64,000 bases of DNA from assembly GCF_004353905.1 (NCBI RefSeq), contig NZ_SMOD01000004.1, positions 285,684-349,683 of the forward strand. The letters run 5' to 3'. Below the pieces are notes generated by a model. The model was given only the letters and a program-made list of their open reading frames with translations, ran no database searches and was not told where the DNA came from. The position numbers and the translations under genes were made by a program. Below, in pieces: positions 19,093 through 30,615 of this stretch; position 1 is the first letter of the stretch, and each line of letters starts with the position of its first letter. Source of the DNA: Paraburkholderia guartelaensis. Lineage in GTDB: Bacteria > Pseudomonadota > Gammaproteobacteria > Burkholderiales > Burkholderiaceae.

Positions 19093-19956
19093 ATGACAAT
19101 CCGCAACCTCATTGGCTTTATCGCGACGGCCATCATCTTCGTCGTCGCCATTCTGGTCGGTCGCGTCCTGTGGGTTCACTACATGGACGAGCCGTGGACC
19201 CGCGACGGTCGCGTGCGCGCCGAAGTGGTGAACATCGCTCCCGACGTCTCAGGCGCCGTGGTCGAGCTGCCCGTGAAGGACAACCAGTTCGTGCACAAGG
19301 GCGACCTGCTCATGCAGATCGACCCGTCGCACTATCAGATCGCCGTGGAGCAGGCCGAGGCCGCCGTGGCCGCGCGCAAGGCCGAACTGACGATGCGCCA
19401 GGACGACGCGCGCCGCCGCGCCGACATGGACAGCGAAGTGGTCTCGGCCGAAAACCGCGAGAACGCGTCGCACACGGCGAACTCGGCACAGGCGCAGTAC
19501 CAGCAGGCAATCGCTGCGCTCGACGCCGCCAAGCTCAACCTCGAACGCACGCGCGTGGTCTCTCCGGTGGACGGCTACATCACAAACCTGCAGGTGTTCC
19601 AGGGCGACTACGCGATCTCGGGCCAGGCCAAGCTTGCCGTGGTGGACAGCCATTCGTTCTGGGTCTACGGCTACTTCGAGGAAACCAAGCTGCCGCACGT
19701 GAAGGTGGGCAACAAGGCCGACATCAAACTGATGAGCGGCGGCACGCTCCAGGGCCACGTCGAGAGCATCTCGCGCGGCATCTACGACCGCGACAATCCG
19801 CAAAGCCGCGAACTGCTCGCCGACGTGAACCCGACCTTCAACTGGGTGCGTCTCGCGCAGCGCGTGCCGGTGCGCATCCACATCGACAAGGTGCCGGACG
19901 ACATGGTGCTCGCCGCGGGCACGACCTGCACGGTGGTCGTCAAACCGGGTACGTGA
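19093..19956 (+). CDS. HlyD/AaeA-type periplasmic adaptor subunit
   Basis: A 287-residue membrane-fusion protein that links the FUSC inner-membrane pump to the outer-membrane duct. One N-terminal transmembrane helix (about residues 7-27) anchors it. Then come the first half of the lipoyl domain (DVSGAVVELPVKDNQFVHKGDLLMQIDP), a short alpha-hairpin, and the second half (SPVDGYITNLQVFQGDY). The size fits the compact AaeA/EmrA-like adaptors. It is the last gene of the operon and is followed by a terminator. Confidence 0.93.
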   Translation: MTIRNLIGFIATAIIFVVAILVGRVLWVHYMDEPWTRDGRVRAEVVNIAPDVSGAVVELPVKDNQFVHKGDLLMQIDPSHYQIAVEQAEAAVAARKAELTMRQDDARRRADMDSEVVSAENRENASHTANSAQAQYQQAIAALDAAKLNLERTRVVSPVDGYITNLQVFQGDYAISGQAKLAVVDSHSFWVYGYFEETKLPHVKVGNKADIKLMSGGTLQGHVESISRGIYDRDNPQSRELLADVNPTFNWVRLAQRVPVRIHIDKVPDDMVLAAGTTCTVVVKPGT

Positions 19957-20006
19957 TGGAGCACTGACGGCGCGCGAAGGCCGCACGCGCCGCCAGCCGG
20001 CTACGC

Positions 20007-20041
20007 AAAAGGGGAACGCCAGTTTGGCGTTCCCTTTTTTT
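20007..20041 (+). terminator. Rho-independent terminator of the efflux operon
   Basis: GGGAACGCC pairs with GGCGTTCCC around AGTTT and is followed by a run of seven T. It lies 50 bases past the adaptor gene stop. Confidence 0.9.
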
Positions 20042-20146
20042 GTTGCTGCGCGCACACGGAGTGTTAGCGATTGCCGCACGTTGCCCTGACGGCGAATCGA
20101 TGAGCATTGCAAAACATTGTCTTTATCACGTTAAAGCCTATCTCGA

Positions 20147-20160
20147 TTGATACACATCAA
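20147..20160 (+). promoter_or_regulatory. Perfect FNR/Anr binding box
   Basis: TTGAT-ACAC-ATCAA matches the FNR/Anr consensus TTGAT-N4-ATCAA at every defined position. A GATTAT hexamer at 20183-20188 fits a -10 for a class II site centred near -41.5, placing transcription start near 20195. That is upstream of the GTG at 20222 and makes the TTG at 20147 an unlikely start. Confidence 0.75.
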
Positions 20161-20221
20161 CGGAGGTTTATCGAATTACTCGGATTATTCCTATTCGCCC
20201 ACTTTCCCTACCACCCACAAC

Positions 20222-20857
20222 GTGACCCCTCGCCTCCATCGAATTCACGAAATCGGCGCCATACTGCGGGCAACGCGCGACGACGGCGCGGTGCGCGCCT
20301 TGGCGCGCCGGGCGCTGGCAGGTCTCGCGAAGCGCCAGGTCCTCGCGCCGCAACGGGTTGTCGTGCTCGGCCTCGGCAATGTTCAATGGGGCGATGCCGG
20401 CGTAGGCGTTCTCGCGCTCGAGCGACTAAAGGCGGCCTGGCAATGCCCCGCACAGGTCGAACTCGTGGAAGGCGGCTCGCGCGGCCGTGCGCTCTTGCCC
20501 GTCGTCGCATCCACACAGCGTTTGATCGTGCTCGCCGCAATCGATTTCGGGCTTGCACCGGGCGCGCTGCGCGTCCTCACCGGCGATGCGGCGGCCGAAC
20601 ACCTCTACACGCGCCGTCCGAGCCGGCCTGGAATGGGCTTCGCCGACGCGCTCGCCTGCGCGCAGTTGAGCGGCCGCTCGCCGCGCGAGATCGTGCTGAT
20701 CGGCGTGCAGCCGCAAGGCTGCGACCGTTACGGCGCGGGCTTGTCGAGCGCGGTGTGCGCGCAGCTCGATGCGACCGTCGAAGCCGCGCGGCTCTGGCTG
20801 CGCCGCTGGCGTGTCGCACCGCTGCCGCGTCTCGAACATCCCAATATCGGCGACTGA
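20222..20857 (+). CDS. Hydrogenase maturation protease (HupD/HybD) homologue, probably non-catalytic
   Basis: A 211-residue protein of the HupD/HybD endopeptidase fold, which normally trims the large subunit of [NiFe] hydrogenase after nickel insertion. VVVLGLGNVQWGDAGVG (about 46-62), VELVEGGSRG, IVLAAID and EIVLIGVQPQG align with HybD. From a remembered alignment, the three nickel ligands of HybD (Glu16, Asp62, His93) fall on Ala59, Ala105 and Pro136, so metal recognition looks lost. No hydrogenase genes are in the window. The start is uncertain because no ribosome site is visible. GTG at 20222 is chosen as it lies just after the predicted transcription start. The N-terminal 40 residues are extra to the family. 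Confidence 0.75.
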   Translation: MTPRLHRIHEIGAILRATRDDGAVRALARRALAGLAKRQVLAPQRVVVLGLGNVQWGDAGVGVLALERLKAAWQCPAQVELVEGGSRGRALLPVVASTQRLIVLAAIDFGLAPGALRVLTGDAAAEHLYTRRPSRPGMGFADALACAQLSGRSPREIVLIGVQPQGCDRYGAGLSSAVCAQLDATVEAARLWLRRWRVAPLPRLEHPNIGD

Positions 20858-20946
20858 GCGCCACGCACGCGTTGCGCGAGCCCGGCGGGCGCGCCGCATG
20901 CGCCCGTGTCTGGAAGTCTGCGGGGGAACCCGCGGGAGAACCCGCG

Positions 20947-20976
20947 TTGCCCGCGCGCATTGCACTGCACTATCCT
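20947..20976 (+). promoter_or_regulatory. Possible prpE promoter
   Basis: TTGCCC (20947-20952) and TATCCT (20971-20976) are 18 bp apart, 58 bases before the prpE start. The match is moderate. Read-through from the FNR-controlled gene upstream is the alternative. Confidence 0.35.
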
Positions 20977-21034
20977 GAAAAACTGCGCCAGATCCGGCCA
21001 ACGGCTGCACCATCAGCACGGGAGGAAGGTAGTC

Positions 21035-22933
<1,899 letters not shown>

Positions 22934-22952
22934 GGCCCGCGCGTGCGCCCGC

Positions 22953-23771
22953 TCAGCGCGCGAGCGGGCGGTACGCGGCCAGAAAGCGCTTGAGGATGCC
23001 CGTCGAATACGTGCCCGCGATATCGGTGAGGAAGCTCGAGAACGAGGTGCTCGCGTGTTCATCGGCGGTATCGGAGATCGTGCGCACGATCGCGCAGGGC
23101 ACGTCGTATTCGTAACAGACCTGGGCGATCGCGGCGCCCTCCATCTCGACGGCCAGCGCATCGGGCAACAGCGAGCGCAGCGCGCCCACGGCCGCGGCGC
23201 TCGCCACGAACTGGTCGCCGCTGATCACGAGCCCGCGATGCACCTGCGGCAGCGTGGTCTCCAGGCGCGGCAGCGCGGCCTTGAAGCGCGCGGTCAACTC
23301 CGGCCCCTCCTCCGCGATGAAACGCTCGCATGCGGCGGCGAGCGCCTGCGCCAGCGCGTGATCGGCGTCGAAACGCGAGCGGGCAAGCAGCGGGATCTCG
23401 TGACGCGGGAACAGCGGCTCGGCGTTCATGTCGTGCTGGAGCAGCGTTTCGCCGACCACCACGTCGCCCACGTGGACGTCCGAACCCACGCCGCCGGCAA
23501 CGCCCGTAAAGACGATCGCTTCCACGTCGAACGCATGAATCAGCGCGCTCGCGGTCGCGGCCGCCGCCACCTTGCCGACGCGCGCGAGCGTCACCACGCA
23601 GGGCGCACCATGCACGGTGCCGAGGTGATAGTCGCGCCGGCCAAACGTGCGCGTCACGACTCCCGATTCGGCCTGCATCGCCGCGATCAGATCGCCGAGT
23701 TCCTGGGGCAGCGCGGCGAGCACGCCGAGCGGACGGGCGGCACTGCCGCTCGCTTGGGTCGAGAGGTTCAT
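22953..23771 (-). CDS. mtnN: 5'-methylthioadenosine/S-adenosylhomocysteine nucleosidase
   Basis: A 272-residue PNP/UDP-family nucleosidase, longer than the roughly 230-residue E. coli enzyme. It should hydrolyse methylthioadenosine and S-adenosylhomocysteine, clearing methylation by-products. Family segments are LGVLAALPQELGDL near the N terminus, FTGVAGGV, the substrate segment AVEMEGAAIAQVC, and VRTISDTAD with the catalytic Asp. An insertion of about 35 residues around LARSRFDADHALAQAL lengthens the middle. I chose the ATG at 23771 because the upstream frame overlaps uvrD. It lies 43 bases downstream of uvrD on the same strand, so they are probably co-transcribed. Confidence 0.88.
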   Translation of the reverse strand: MNLSTQASGSAARPLGVLAALPQELGDLIAAMQAESGVVTRTFGRRDYHLGTVHGAPCVVTLARVGKVAAAATASALIHAFDVEAIVFTGVAGGVGSDVHVGDVVVGETLLQHDMNAEPLFPRHEIPLLARSRFDADHALAQALAAACERFIAEEGPELTARFKAALPRLETTLPQVHRGLVISGDQFVASAAAVGALRSLLPDALAVEMEGAAIAQVCYEYDVPCAIVRTISDTADEHASTSFSSFLTDIAGTYSTGILKRFLAAYRPLAR

Positions 23772-23814
23772 CTTCGAATAGTTTCCGTCTGGGTCGTCTG
23801 AGGCTAAGGTGCGC

Positions 23815-26196
23815 TCACTCCACCGGCTGCAGCTTGGCCACGGCCAGCGCGAGCCACTTCTCACCGTGCCGCTTGAAGCGCACCTGCGCCTTGGCGTCGG
23901 TGCCGCTGCCTTCGAGCGCGGTGATCGTGCCTTCGCCGAACTTCGTGTGGAACACGCCCTGGCCTACGCGGAAGCCCGTCTCGGCGGCGCGCTGCTCGTT
24001 GGCGAACGCGGGCGCCGGGCTCTTGTCCGCGATATAGGCGTCGCGCTCGCGACGGCCGCCTTCGCTGCTGCCGCCACTGCCGCCGCCCGGACGCGAGAAC
24101 CAGTCGCGGCCCCAGCCTGCGTTGTCGGACCGCCCGCCCCAGCGCGAACCCGCCTCGACCTTGGGCGTGAGCCACTTGAGCGATTCCTGCGGCAGTTCGT
24201 CGAAAAAGCGCGAGCGCACGTTGTAGCGCGTCTGGCCGTGCAGCAAGCGGCTCTGTGCGAACGAGATATAGAGCCGCTCTTTCGCACGCGTGATCGCCAC
24301 GTACATCAGGCGGCGCTCTTCTTCGAGGCCGTCGGCTTCCATCGCGCTGTTCTCGTGCGGGAACAAGCCCTCTTCGAGACCCGTGATGAAGACCGCCGTG
24401 AATTCGAGGCCCTTCGCCGCGTGCACCGTCATCAGCTGTACGGCGTCCTGGCCTGCCTGCGCCTGGTTGTCGCCGGCTTCGAGCGACGCGTGCGAGAGGA
24501 AGCCCGCGAGCGGCGTCATGACGTCGGGGTTCTGCGCGGGGTCGGTGATCGTGGGCGCATCGAGCACTTCGATCTCGCCGTCCTGCGAGACGATCTCGGG
24601 CACTGCGCTCGCACCCGGGCGCAGCGGGATCGAGCGCGCGGGCGTGTCGAGGCCATAGCCCTCTTCGCTCACGAACGCCGTGGCCGCGGTCACGAGTTCC
24701 TGCAAGTTCTCGAGGCGATCCTGGCCTTCCCGCTCGTTCTGATAGAACTCGGCGAGACCGCTCATGCGCACCGTGTACTCGACCGTTTCCGGCAGGCTCA
24801 TCTGCGCGGTCTCGGCGCGCATTTTCGCGACCAGATTGGCGAACGAACCGAGGCTCGAGCCCGCCTTGCCCGTGACGTACGGAATGGCCGCGGCCATCGA
24901 GCAGTTGTAGAGGCGCGCGGCATCCGCCAGCTGCTCGATCGAGCGCGCGCCGATGCCGCGCGTGGGGAAATTCACGACACGCGCGAACGCCGTGTCGTCG
25001 TTCGGATTGTCGATGAGACGCAGATAAGCGAGCGCATGCTTCACCTCCTGACGCTCGAAGAAGCGCAAGCCGCCATACACCTTGTACGGCACGCCCGCGT
25101 TCACGAGCGTGTGCTCGATCGTGCGCGACTGCGCGTTGCTGCGATAGAGGATGGCGATCTCGTTGCGCGCGAGCCCCTGGTTGATGAGCGCGCGAATCTC
25201 TTCGACGATCCAGCCGGCCTCCTGCGAGTCGGTGGCCGCCTCGTACACGCGCACCGGCTCGCCGTGGCCTGCATCGGTGCGCAGGTTCTTGCCCAGACGC
25301 CGCGAGTTATGCGCGATCAGGTAGTTGGCCGCATCGAGAATATGGCCGTGCGAACGATAGTTCTGCTCCAGCTTGATCATGTGCTTCACGCGGAACTCGT
25401 TCTCGAAGTCGCGCATGTTGCCGACGTTCGCGCCGCGGAACGCGTAGATCGACTGGTCGTCGTCGCCCACCGCGAAGATCGCGTTGCCAGGCCCCGCGAG
25501 CAGCTTGAGCCACGCGTACTGGAGCTTGTTGGTGTCCTGGAACTCGTCCACCAGAATGTCGCGAAAGCGCCCCTGATAATGCGCGCGCAGCGGCGGGTTG
25601 TACGCGAGCAGCTCGTAGCAGCGCAGCAGCAGCTCCGCGAAATCGACCACGCCTTCACGCTGGCACTGCTGGTCGTAGGCCTCGTAGAGTTCGACGAACT
25701 TGCGGTTGAAGTCGTCGCTTACGTCCACGTCTTTCGGACGCAGGCCCTGCTCCTTCGCGTTGTTGATGAAGTACTGCAGGTTCTTGGGCGGGTACTTCTC
25801 GTCGTCGACGTTCAGGCCCTTCATGAGACGCTTGATGGCCGAGAGCTGGTCTGCGGTGTCGAGGATCTGGAAGGTCTGCGGCAGACCGGCGTCGCGGAAA
25901 TGCGCGCGCAGCATGCGGTTGCACAGGCCGTGGAACGTGCCGATCCACATGCCGCGCGTGTCGATGGGCAAGAGCGCCTGGAGGCGCCCCATCATTTCGC
26001 GCGCGGCCTTGTTGGTGAAGGTCACGGCCAGGATGGTCGAAGGCGAGGCCATGCCCTGCTGGATCAGCCACGCAATGCGCGTGATCAGCACGCGCGTCTT
26101 GCCGCTGCCGGCCCCGGCCAGAATGAGCGCCGGTTCGTTGGGCAACGTGACGGCGGCGAGTTGTTCGGGGTTCAGGTTCGCGAGCAGTTCGGGCAT
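23815..26196 (-). CDS. uvrD: UvrD/Rep-family DNA helicase
   Basis: A 793-residue superfamily 1A 3'-5' DNA helicase for nucleotide excision and mismatch repair. Motifs in order: Q-motif LNPEQLAAV (about 8-16), Walker A AGAGSGKT (27-34), TFTNKAA, DEFQDT, GDDDQSIYAFRGA, QNYRS, TVHAAKGLEF and VAITRAKERLYI. The C-terminal tail has a Gly/Ser-rich linker, then a Tudor-like segment beginning GFRVGQGVFHTKFGEGTI, as in UvrD and PcrA. UvrD is preferred over Rep because of that tail. It is the first gene of a uvrD-mtnN transcript diverging from valS. Confidence 0.93.
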   Translation of the reverse strand: MPELLANLNPEQLAAVTLPNEPALILAGAGSGKTRVLITRIAWLIQQGMASPSTILAVTFTNKAAREMMGRLQALLPIDTRGMWIGTFHGLCNRMLRAHFRDAGLPQTFQILDTADQLSAIKRLMKGLNVDDEKYPPKNLQYFINNAKEQGLRPKDVDVSDDFNRKFVELYEAYDQQCQREGVVDFAELLLRCYELLAYNPPLRAHYQGRFRDILVDEFQDTNKLQYAWLKLLAGPGNAIFAVGDDDQSIYAFRGANVGNMRDFENEFRVKHMIKLEQNYRSHGHILDAANYLIAHNSRRLGKNLRTDAGHGEPVRVYEAATDSQEAGWIVEEIRALINQGLARNEIAILYRSNAQSRTIEHTLVNAGVPYKVYGGLRFFERQEVKHALAYLRLIDNPNDDTAFARVVNFPTRGIGARSIEQLADAARLYNCSMAAAIPYVTGKAGSSLGSFANLVAKMRAETAQMSLPETVEYTVRMSGLAEFYQNEREGQDRLENLQELVTAATAFVSEEGYGLDTPARSIPLRPGASAVPEIVSQDGEIEVLDAPTITDPAQNPDVMTPLAGFLSHASLEAGDNQAQAGQDAVQLMTVHAAKGLEFTAVFITGLEEGLFPHENSAMEADGLEEERRLMYVAITRAKERLYISFAQSRLLHGQTRYNVRSRFFDELPQESLKWLTPKVEAGSRWGGRSDNAGWGRDWFSRPGGGSGGSSEGGRRERDAYIADKSPAPAFANEQRAAETGFRVGQGVFHTKFGEGTITALEGSGTDAKAQVRFKRHGEKWLALAVAKLQPVE

Positions 26197-26282
26197 GGGC
26201 TGAAAAGGAGCGTGACCCCAGGGCGGGACCCCGGGGACGTGGCGCGCGGCACAGGCGCGCCGTCGTTGAATGGCAGACCGCC

Positions 26283-26288
26283 ATTATA
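26283..26288 (-). promoter_or_regulatory. Probable uvrD -10 element
   Basis: The minus strand reads TATAAT here, 87 bases before the uvrD start. No convincing -35 was found at 16-18 bp. Confidence 0.4.
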
Positions 26289-26423
26289 AGTGCGCACGCA
26301 CGCTGCGGCTTGGGCAACCCAGGCGGCACGCCTTGCGCAAACAACGCCCGCACGACGGCCCGTGCCATGGGCCGCCCAGCGCCCTAGCTCGGCTGGCGCG
26401 TCGGCTCCGGCAGGACTTCCCCT

Positions 26424-26429
26424 TATAAT
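26424..26429 (+). promoter_or_regulatory. Probable valS -10 element
   Basis: A perfect TATAAT lies 38 bases before the valS start. The -35 region is G/C-rich and does not match the consensus. The 271-base valS/uvrD gap thus appears to hold back-to-back promoters. Confidence 0.5.
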
Positions 26430-26467
26430 CGAACGTTTCCGCATCCTTTTTTCGGCAGATTCCACCC

Positions 26468-29335
26468 ATGAGCGACAGCACGCTAGCGAAAAGCTTCGAG
26501 CCCCAGACGATCGAGGCCCAATGGGGCCCCGAATGGGAGCGTCGAGGCTACGCCGCCGCGACCTTCGAGCCCGGCCGCAACAATTTCTCGATCCAGTTGC
26601 CGCCGCCCAACGTCACCGGCACGCTGCACATGGGGCACGCGTTCAACCAGACGATCATGGACGGCCTCACGCGCTACCACCGCATGCTCGGCGACAACAC
26701 GCTGTGGGTGCCGGGTACAGACCACGCGGGCATCGCCACGCAGATCGTGGTCGAGCGCCAGCTCGACGCGCAGAAGATCTCGCGCCACGACCTGGGCCGC
26801 GAAAAGTTCGTCGAGCGCGTGTGGGAATGGAAGCAGCAGTCGGGCTCGACCATCACGGGCCAGGTGCGCCGTCTGGGCGCCTCGATCGACTGGTCGCGCG
26901 AATACTTCACGATGGACGACAAGATGTCGACCGCCGTGCGCGACGTGTTCGTGCGCCTCTATGAACAGGGCCTGATCTACCGCGGCAAGCGCCTCGTGAA
27001 CTGGGACCCGGTGCTGGGCACCGCCGTTTCGGACCTCGAAGTCGTGAGCGAAGAGGAAAACGGTAACCTGTGGCACCTGCGCTATCCGCTCACGGACGGC
27101 TCGGGCCATCTCACGGTCGCGACCACGCGCCCGGAAACCATGCTCGGCGACACGGCCGTGATGGTCCACCCGGAAGACGAGCGCTACGCGCACCTGATCG
27201 GCAAGACCGTGAAGCTGCCGCTCGCGGACCGCGAGATCCCGATCATCGCCGACGAATACGTGGACCGCGAGTTCGGCACGGGCGTCGTCAAGGTCACGCC
27301 CGCGCACGACTTCAACGACTACCAGGTGGGCCTGCGCCATGGCCTGCCGATGATCGAGATCCTCACGCTCGACGCGAAGGTCAACGACAACGCGCCCGCC
27401 AAATACCGCGGCCTCGACCGCTTCGAGGCGCGAAAGCAAGTGGTCGCCGACTTCGAGGCGCTCGGTCTGCTCGACTCGGTGCAGCCGCACAAGCTCATGG
27501 TGCCGCGCGGCGACCGCACGGGCGTGGTGATCGAGCCGATGCTCACGGACCAGTGGTTCGTCGCGATGACGAAGCCCGCGCCCGAAGGCACGTTCAACCC
27601 CGGCAAGTCGATCACCGAAACCTCGCTCGACGTGGTGCGCAGCGGCCAGATCAAGTTCGTGCCGGAAAACTGGACCACGACCTACTACCAGTGGCTCGAG
27701 AACATCCAGGACTGGTGCATCTCGCGCCAACTCTGGTGGGGCCACCAGATCCCGGCGTGGTACGGCGAAAACGGCGAGATCTTCGTTGCGAAGAGCGAGG
27801 AAGAAGCGCGCGCGCAGGCCGAAGCGAAGGGCTACACGGGCGCACTGAAGCGCGACGAAGACGTGCTCGACACGTGGTTCTCGTCGGCGCTCGTGCCGTT
27901 CTCGTCGCTCGGCTGGCCTGCGGATACGCCTGAACTGAAGGCCTTCCTGCCCTCTTCCGTGCTGGTCACGGGCTTCGACATCATCTTCTTCTGGGTGGCG
28001 CGCATGGTCATGATGACCACGCACTTCACCGGCAAGGTGCCGTTCGACACGGTGTACGTGCACGGCCTCGTGCGCGACGCCGAAGGCCAGAAGATGTCGA
28101 AGAGCAAGGGCAACACGCTCGACCCGATCGATATCGTCGATGGCATCGACCTCGAAGCGCTGGTCGCCAAGCGCACGACCGGCCTCATGAATCCCAAGCA
28201 GGCCGCGACCATCGAAAAGAAGACGCGCAAGGAGTTCCCGGAGGGCATTCCCGCGTTCGGCACCGACGCGCTGCGCTTCACGATGGCTTCCATGGCCACG
28301 CTCGGCCGCAACGTCAACTTCGACCTCGCGCGCTGCGAAGGCTATCGCAACTTCTGCAACAAGCTCTGGAACGCCACGCGCTTCGTGCTGATGAACTGCG
28401 AAGGCCACGACTGCGGTTTCAGCAAGCCGGGCGCATGCCAGCCCGGCGATTGCGGCCCGGGCGGCTACACGGACTTCTCGCAGGCCGACCGCTGGATCGT
28501 CTCGCTCCTGCAACGCGTGGAAGCGGAAGTCGCGAAGGGCTTCGCGGACTATCGCTTCGACAACGTGGCCAACGCCATATACAAGTTCGTCTGGGACGAA
28601 TACTGTGACTGGTACCTGGAACTTGCCAAGGTGCAGATCCAGACGGGTACGCCGGAGCAGCAGCGCGCCACGCGCCGCACGCTGCTGCGCGTGCTGGAAA
28701 CGGTGTTGCGCCTCGCGCACCCGGTGATTCCGTTCATCACCGAAGCGCTGTGGCAGAAGGTGGCGCCGCTCACCGACGCGTACCCCGAGGGTGCCGCCGA
28801 AGGCGCAGCATCGATCATGGTGCAGCGTTACCCGGTGGCGGAAGCAAAGAAGATCGACGAAGCCGCGGAACAGTGGGCCGCCGACCTGAAGGCCGTGATC
28901 GACGCGTGCCGCAACCTGCGTGGCGAAATGGGCCTCTCGCCCGCCACGAAGGTGCCGCTGCTCGCCACGGGCAATGCCGAGCGCCTCGCGACGTTCGCGC
29001 CCTATGCGCAGGCGCTTGCAAAGCTTTCGGAGGTCCAGATCATCGCCGACGAAGCAACGCTCGACGCAGCCTCGGCAGGCGCGCCAGTTGCTATCGTTGG
29101 GACGGACAAGCTCGTGCTGAAGGTGGAGATCGACGTCGCCGCCGAACGCGAACGACTGTCGAAGGAAATCGCCCGCCTCGGCAATGAGGTAACGAAGTGC
29201 AAGGCCAAGCTAGGAAACGAGAGTTTTGTAGCAAAAGCACCGCCCGCAGTCGTTGAGCAGGAGCAGAAAAGACTGGCAGAATACCAGGCAACGCTGGACA
29301 AGCTGACCGCGCAACTCACGCGGTTGCCGGCCTGA
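26468..29335 (+). CDS. valS: Valyl-tRNA synthetase
   Basis: A 955-residue class I aminoacyl-tRNA synthetase that charges tRNA-Val and edits threonine. Visible are the HIGH-type motif HMGH (54-57), the editing-domain segment [14 protein letters not shown], the catalytic KMSKSKGNT, and a C-terminal coiled coil (about 890-955, [20 protein letters not shown]) typical of ValRS. Length agrees with E. coli ValRS (951). No strong ribosome site is visible before the ATG, but the N terminus fits the family. galU follows after 78 bases. Confidence 0.97.
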   Translation: MSDSTLAKSFEPQTIEAQWGPEWERRGYAAATFEPGRNNFSIQLPPPNVTGTLHMGHAFNQTIMDGLTRYHRMLGDNTLWVPGTDHAGIATQIVVERQLDAQKISRHDLGREKFVERVWEWKQQSGSTITGQVRRLGASIDWSREYFTMDDKMSTAVRDVFVRLYEQGLIYRGKRLVNWDPVLGTAVSDLEVVSEEENGNLWHLRYPLTDGSGHLTVATTRPETMLGDTAVMVHPEDERYAHLIGKTVKLPLADREIPIIADEYVDREFGTGVVKVTPAHDFNDYQVGLRHGLPMIEILTLDAKVNDNAPAKYRGLDRFEARKQVVADFEALGLLDSVQPHKLMVPRGDRTGVVIEPMLTDQWFVAMTKPAPEGTFNPGKSITETSLDVVRSGQIKFVPENWTTTYYQWLENIQDWCISRQLWWGHQIPAWYGENGEIFVAKSEEEARAQAEAKGYTGALKRDEDVLDTWFSSALVPFSSLGWPADTPELKAFLPSSVLVTGFDIIFFWVARMVMMTTHFTGKVPFDTVYVHGLVRDAEGQKMSKSKGNTLDPIDIVDGIDLEALVAKRTTGLMNPKQAATIEKKTRKEFPEGIPAFGTDALRFTMASMATLGRNVNFDLARCEGYRNFCNKLWNATRFVLMNCEGHDCGFSKPGACQPGDCGPGGYTDFSQADRWIVSLLQRVEAEVAKGFADYRFDNVANAIYKFVWDEYCDWYLELAKVQIQTGTPEQQRATRRTLLRVLETVLRLAHPVIPFITEALWQKVAPLTDAYPEGAAEGAASIMVQRYPVAEAKKIDEAAEQWAADLKAVIDACRNLRGEMGLSPATKVPLLATGNAERLATFAPYAQALAKLSEVQIIADEATLDAASAGAPVAIVGTDKLVLKVEIDVAAERERLSKEIARLGNEVTKCKAKLGNESFVAKAPPAVVEQEQKRLAEYQATLDKLTAQLTRLPA

Positions 29336-29363
29336 GCGCCATATCGGCCAAGGGCTGTAACGC

Positions 29364-29387
29364 GTGACGCCGCACCCGCGGCGTCAC
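29364..29387 (+). other. Strong hairpin between valS and galU
   Basis: GTGACGCCGC pairs perfectly with GCGGCGTCAC around the loop ACCC. The hairpin ends 26 bases before the galU ATG and has no T-run. It could end valS messages with Rho, protect an RNA end, or influence galU translation. Confidence 0.5.
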
Positions 29388-29413
29388 ACGAGCACCAGGA
29401 CAGGGACAAAGAC

Positions 29414-30295
29414 ATGCTGAAAGTGACAAAAGCGGTATTCCCGGTAGCGGGCCTCGGCACGCGCTTCCTTCCGGCCACGAAAGCCAGCCCGAAGGAAATG
29501 CTGCCCGTGGTCGACAAGCCGCTCATCCAGTACGCGGTCGAAGAAGCCGTGGCTGCGGGCATCACTGAAATGATCTTCGTGACCGGGCGCAGCAAGCGCG
29601 CGATCGAGGACCATTTCGACAAGTCGTATGAGATCGAAGCCGAGCTCGAAGCACGCGGCAAAGCCAAGCTGCTCGAACTGGTGCGCAACATCAAGCCGAA
29701 CAACGTCGACTGCTTCTACGTGCGTCAGCCCGAGGCGCTCGGCCTTGGCCACGCCGTGCTGTGCGCGGAAAAGCTCGTGGGCGACAACCCGTTCGCCGTG
29801 ATTCTCGCGGACGACCTGCTCTACGGCACGCCGCCCGTCATGCAGCAGATGGTCGAGGTGTTCGACCACTACCATAGCTCGGTGCTCGGCGTGGAAGAGA
29901 TTCCGCCCTCGGAAACGCGCTCGTACGGCATTGTCGACGGCAAGGAGTGGGAAGACTCGATCGTCAAGCTTTCGGGCATCGTCGAGAAGCCGGCGCCGGA
30001 AGTCGCACCGTCGAACCTCGGCGTAGTCGGCCGCTACGTGCTCAAGCCGCGCATTTTCGAGCATCTGAAGTCGATCAAGCCGGGCGCGGGCGGCGAGCTG
30101 CAGCTCACCGACGCGATCCAGTCGCTGCTCGCCGACGAGCAAGTGCTCGCCTACAAGTACCACGGCACGCGCTTCGACTGCGGCAGCAAGCTCGGCTACC
30201 TGAAGGCGACGGTGGAGTTCGCGCTGCGTCACCCGGAAGTCGGCGCGGATTTCGACGAGTATCTGCGTACGCGCAAGCCGGTGCTGGAAGGCTAA
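29414..30295 (+). CDS. galU: UTP-glucose-1-phosphate uridylyltransferase
   Basis: A 293-residue nucleotidyltransferase that makes UDP-glucose from UTP and glucose 1-phosphate for exopolysaccharide, LPS and glycolipid synthesis. The N-terminal [23 protein letters not shown] holds the nucleotide loop and catalytic lysine, and ILADDLLYG supplies the Mg-binding aspartate. GVVGRYVL and QLTDAIQSL are typical of GalU. Length matches E. coli GalU (302). It is followed by a strong terminator. Confidence 0.96.
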   Translation: MLKVTKAVFPVAGLGTRFLPATKASPKEMLPVVDKPLIQYAVEEAVAAGITEMIFVTGRSKRAIEDHFDKSYEIEAELEARGKAKLLELVRNIKPNNVDCFYVRQPEALGLGHAVLCAEKLVGDNPFAVILADDLLYGTPPVMQQMVEVFDHYHSSVLGVEEIPPSETRSYGIVDGKEWEDSIVKLSGIVEKPAPEVAPSNLGVVGRYVLKPRIFEHLKSIKPGAGGELQLTDAIQSLLADEQVLAYKYHGTRFDCGSKLGYLKATVEFALRHPEVGADFDEYLRTRKPVLEG

Positions 30296-30332
30296 AGCGC
30301 CCCCGGTTAGGGCCCTTGGCCCTGCGCAAATG

Positions 30333-30367
30333 AAAATGGCCCGCATTCTCATGCGGGCCATTTTTTT
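30333..30367. terminator. Rho-independent terminator between galU and the TusA-family gene
   Basis: AATGGCCCGCAT pairs with ATGCGGGCCATT around TCTC and is followed by T7 on the plus strand, with an A-run on the left. It mainly serves galU and possibly also the convergent TusA-family gene. Confidence 0.92.
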
Positions 30368-30381
30368 ATCCGCCGATGCGT

Positions 30382-30615
30382 TTAGCGGCGGCGCATCAGG
30401 AACACGAACGTCTTGTCCTGCTGCGAGCTTTCCACGATCTCATTGCCGGTTTGCTTCGCGAAGGCGGCGAAATCGCGCTGCGAGCCGGGATCGGTCGCGA
30501 GGACCTTGAGGATCTGGCCACTTTCCATATCGGCGAGCGCCTTCTTGGCGCGCAGGATCGGCAGCGGGCAGTTCAGCCCGCGCGCATCCACTTCCTTGTG
30601 AACCTGAATCTGCAT
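30382..30615 (-). CDS. TusA-family sulfurtransferase
   Basis: A 77-residue TusA/SirA-like protein with the signature DARGLNCPLPILRAKKAL, where Cys16 is the persulfide-carrying residue. Family members relay sulfur for tRNA thiolation or other sulfur transfers. The specific pathway here is not shown. The ATG at 30615 has an AAGGA ribosome site about ten bases upstream. The longer frame upstream overlaps the dehydrogenase gene in another frame and is not used. The gap from the upstream dehydrogenase stop is 112 bases. Confidence 0.9.
   Translation of the reverse strand: MQIQVHKEVDARGLNCPLPILRAKKALADMESGQILKVLATDPGSQRDFAAFAKQTGNEIVESSQQDKTFVFLMRRR

Noticed and set aside
23809..26289. 826-codon plus-strand open frame
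   Set aside because: Antisense shadow of uvrD, with no ribosome site or recognisable domain.
26483..28720. 745-codon minus-strand open frame
   Set aside because: Antisense to valS, whose motifs are unmistakable.
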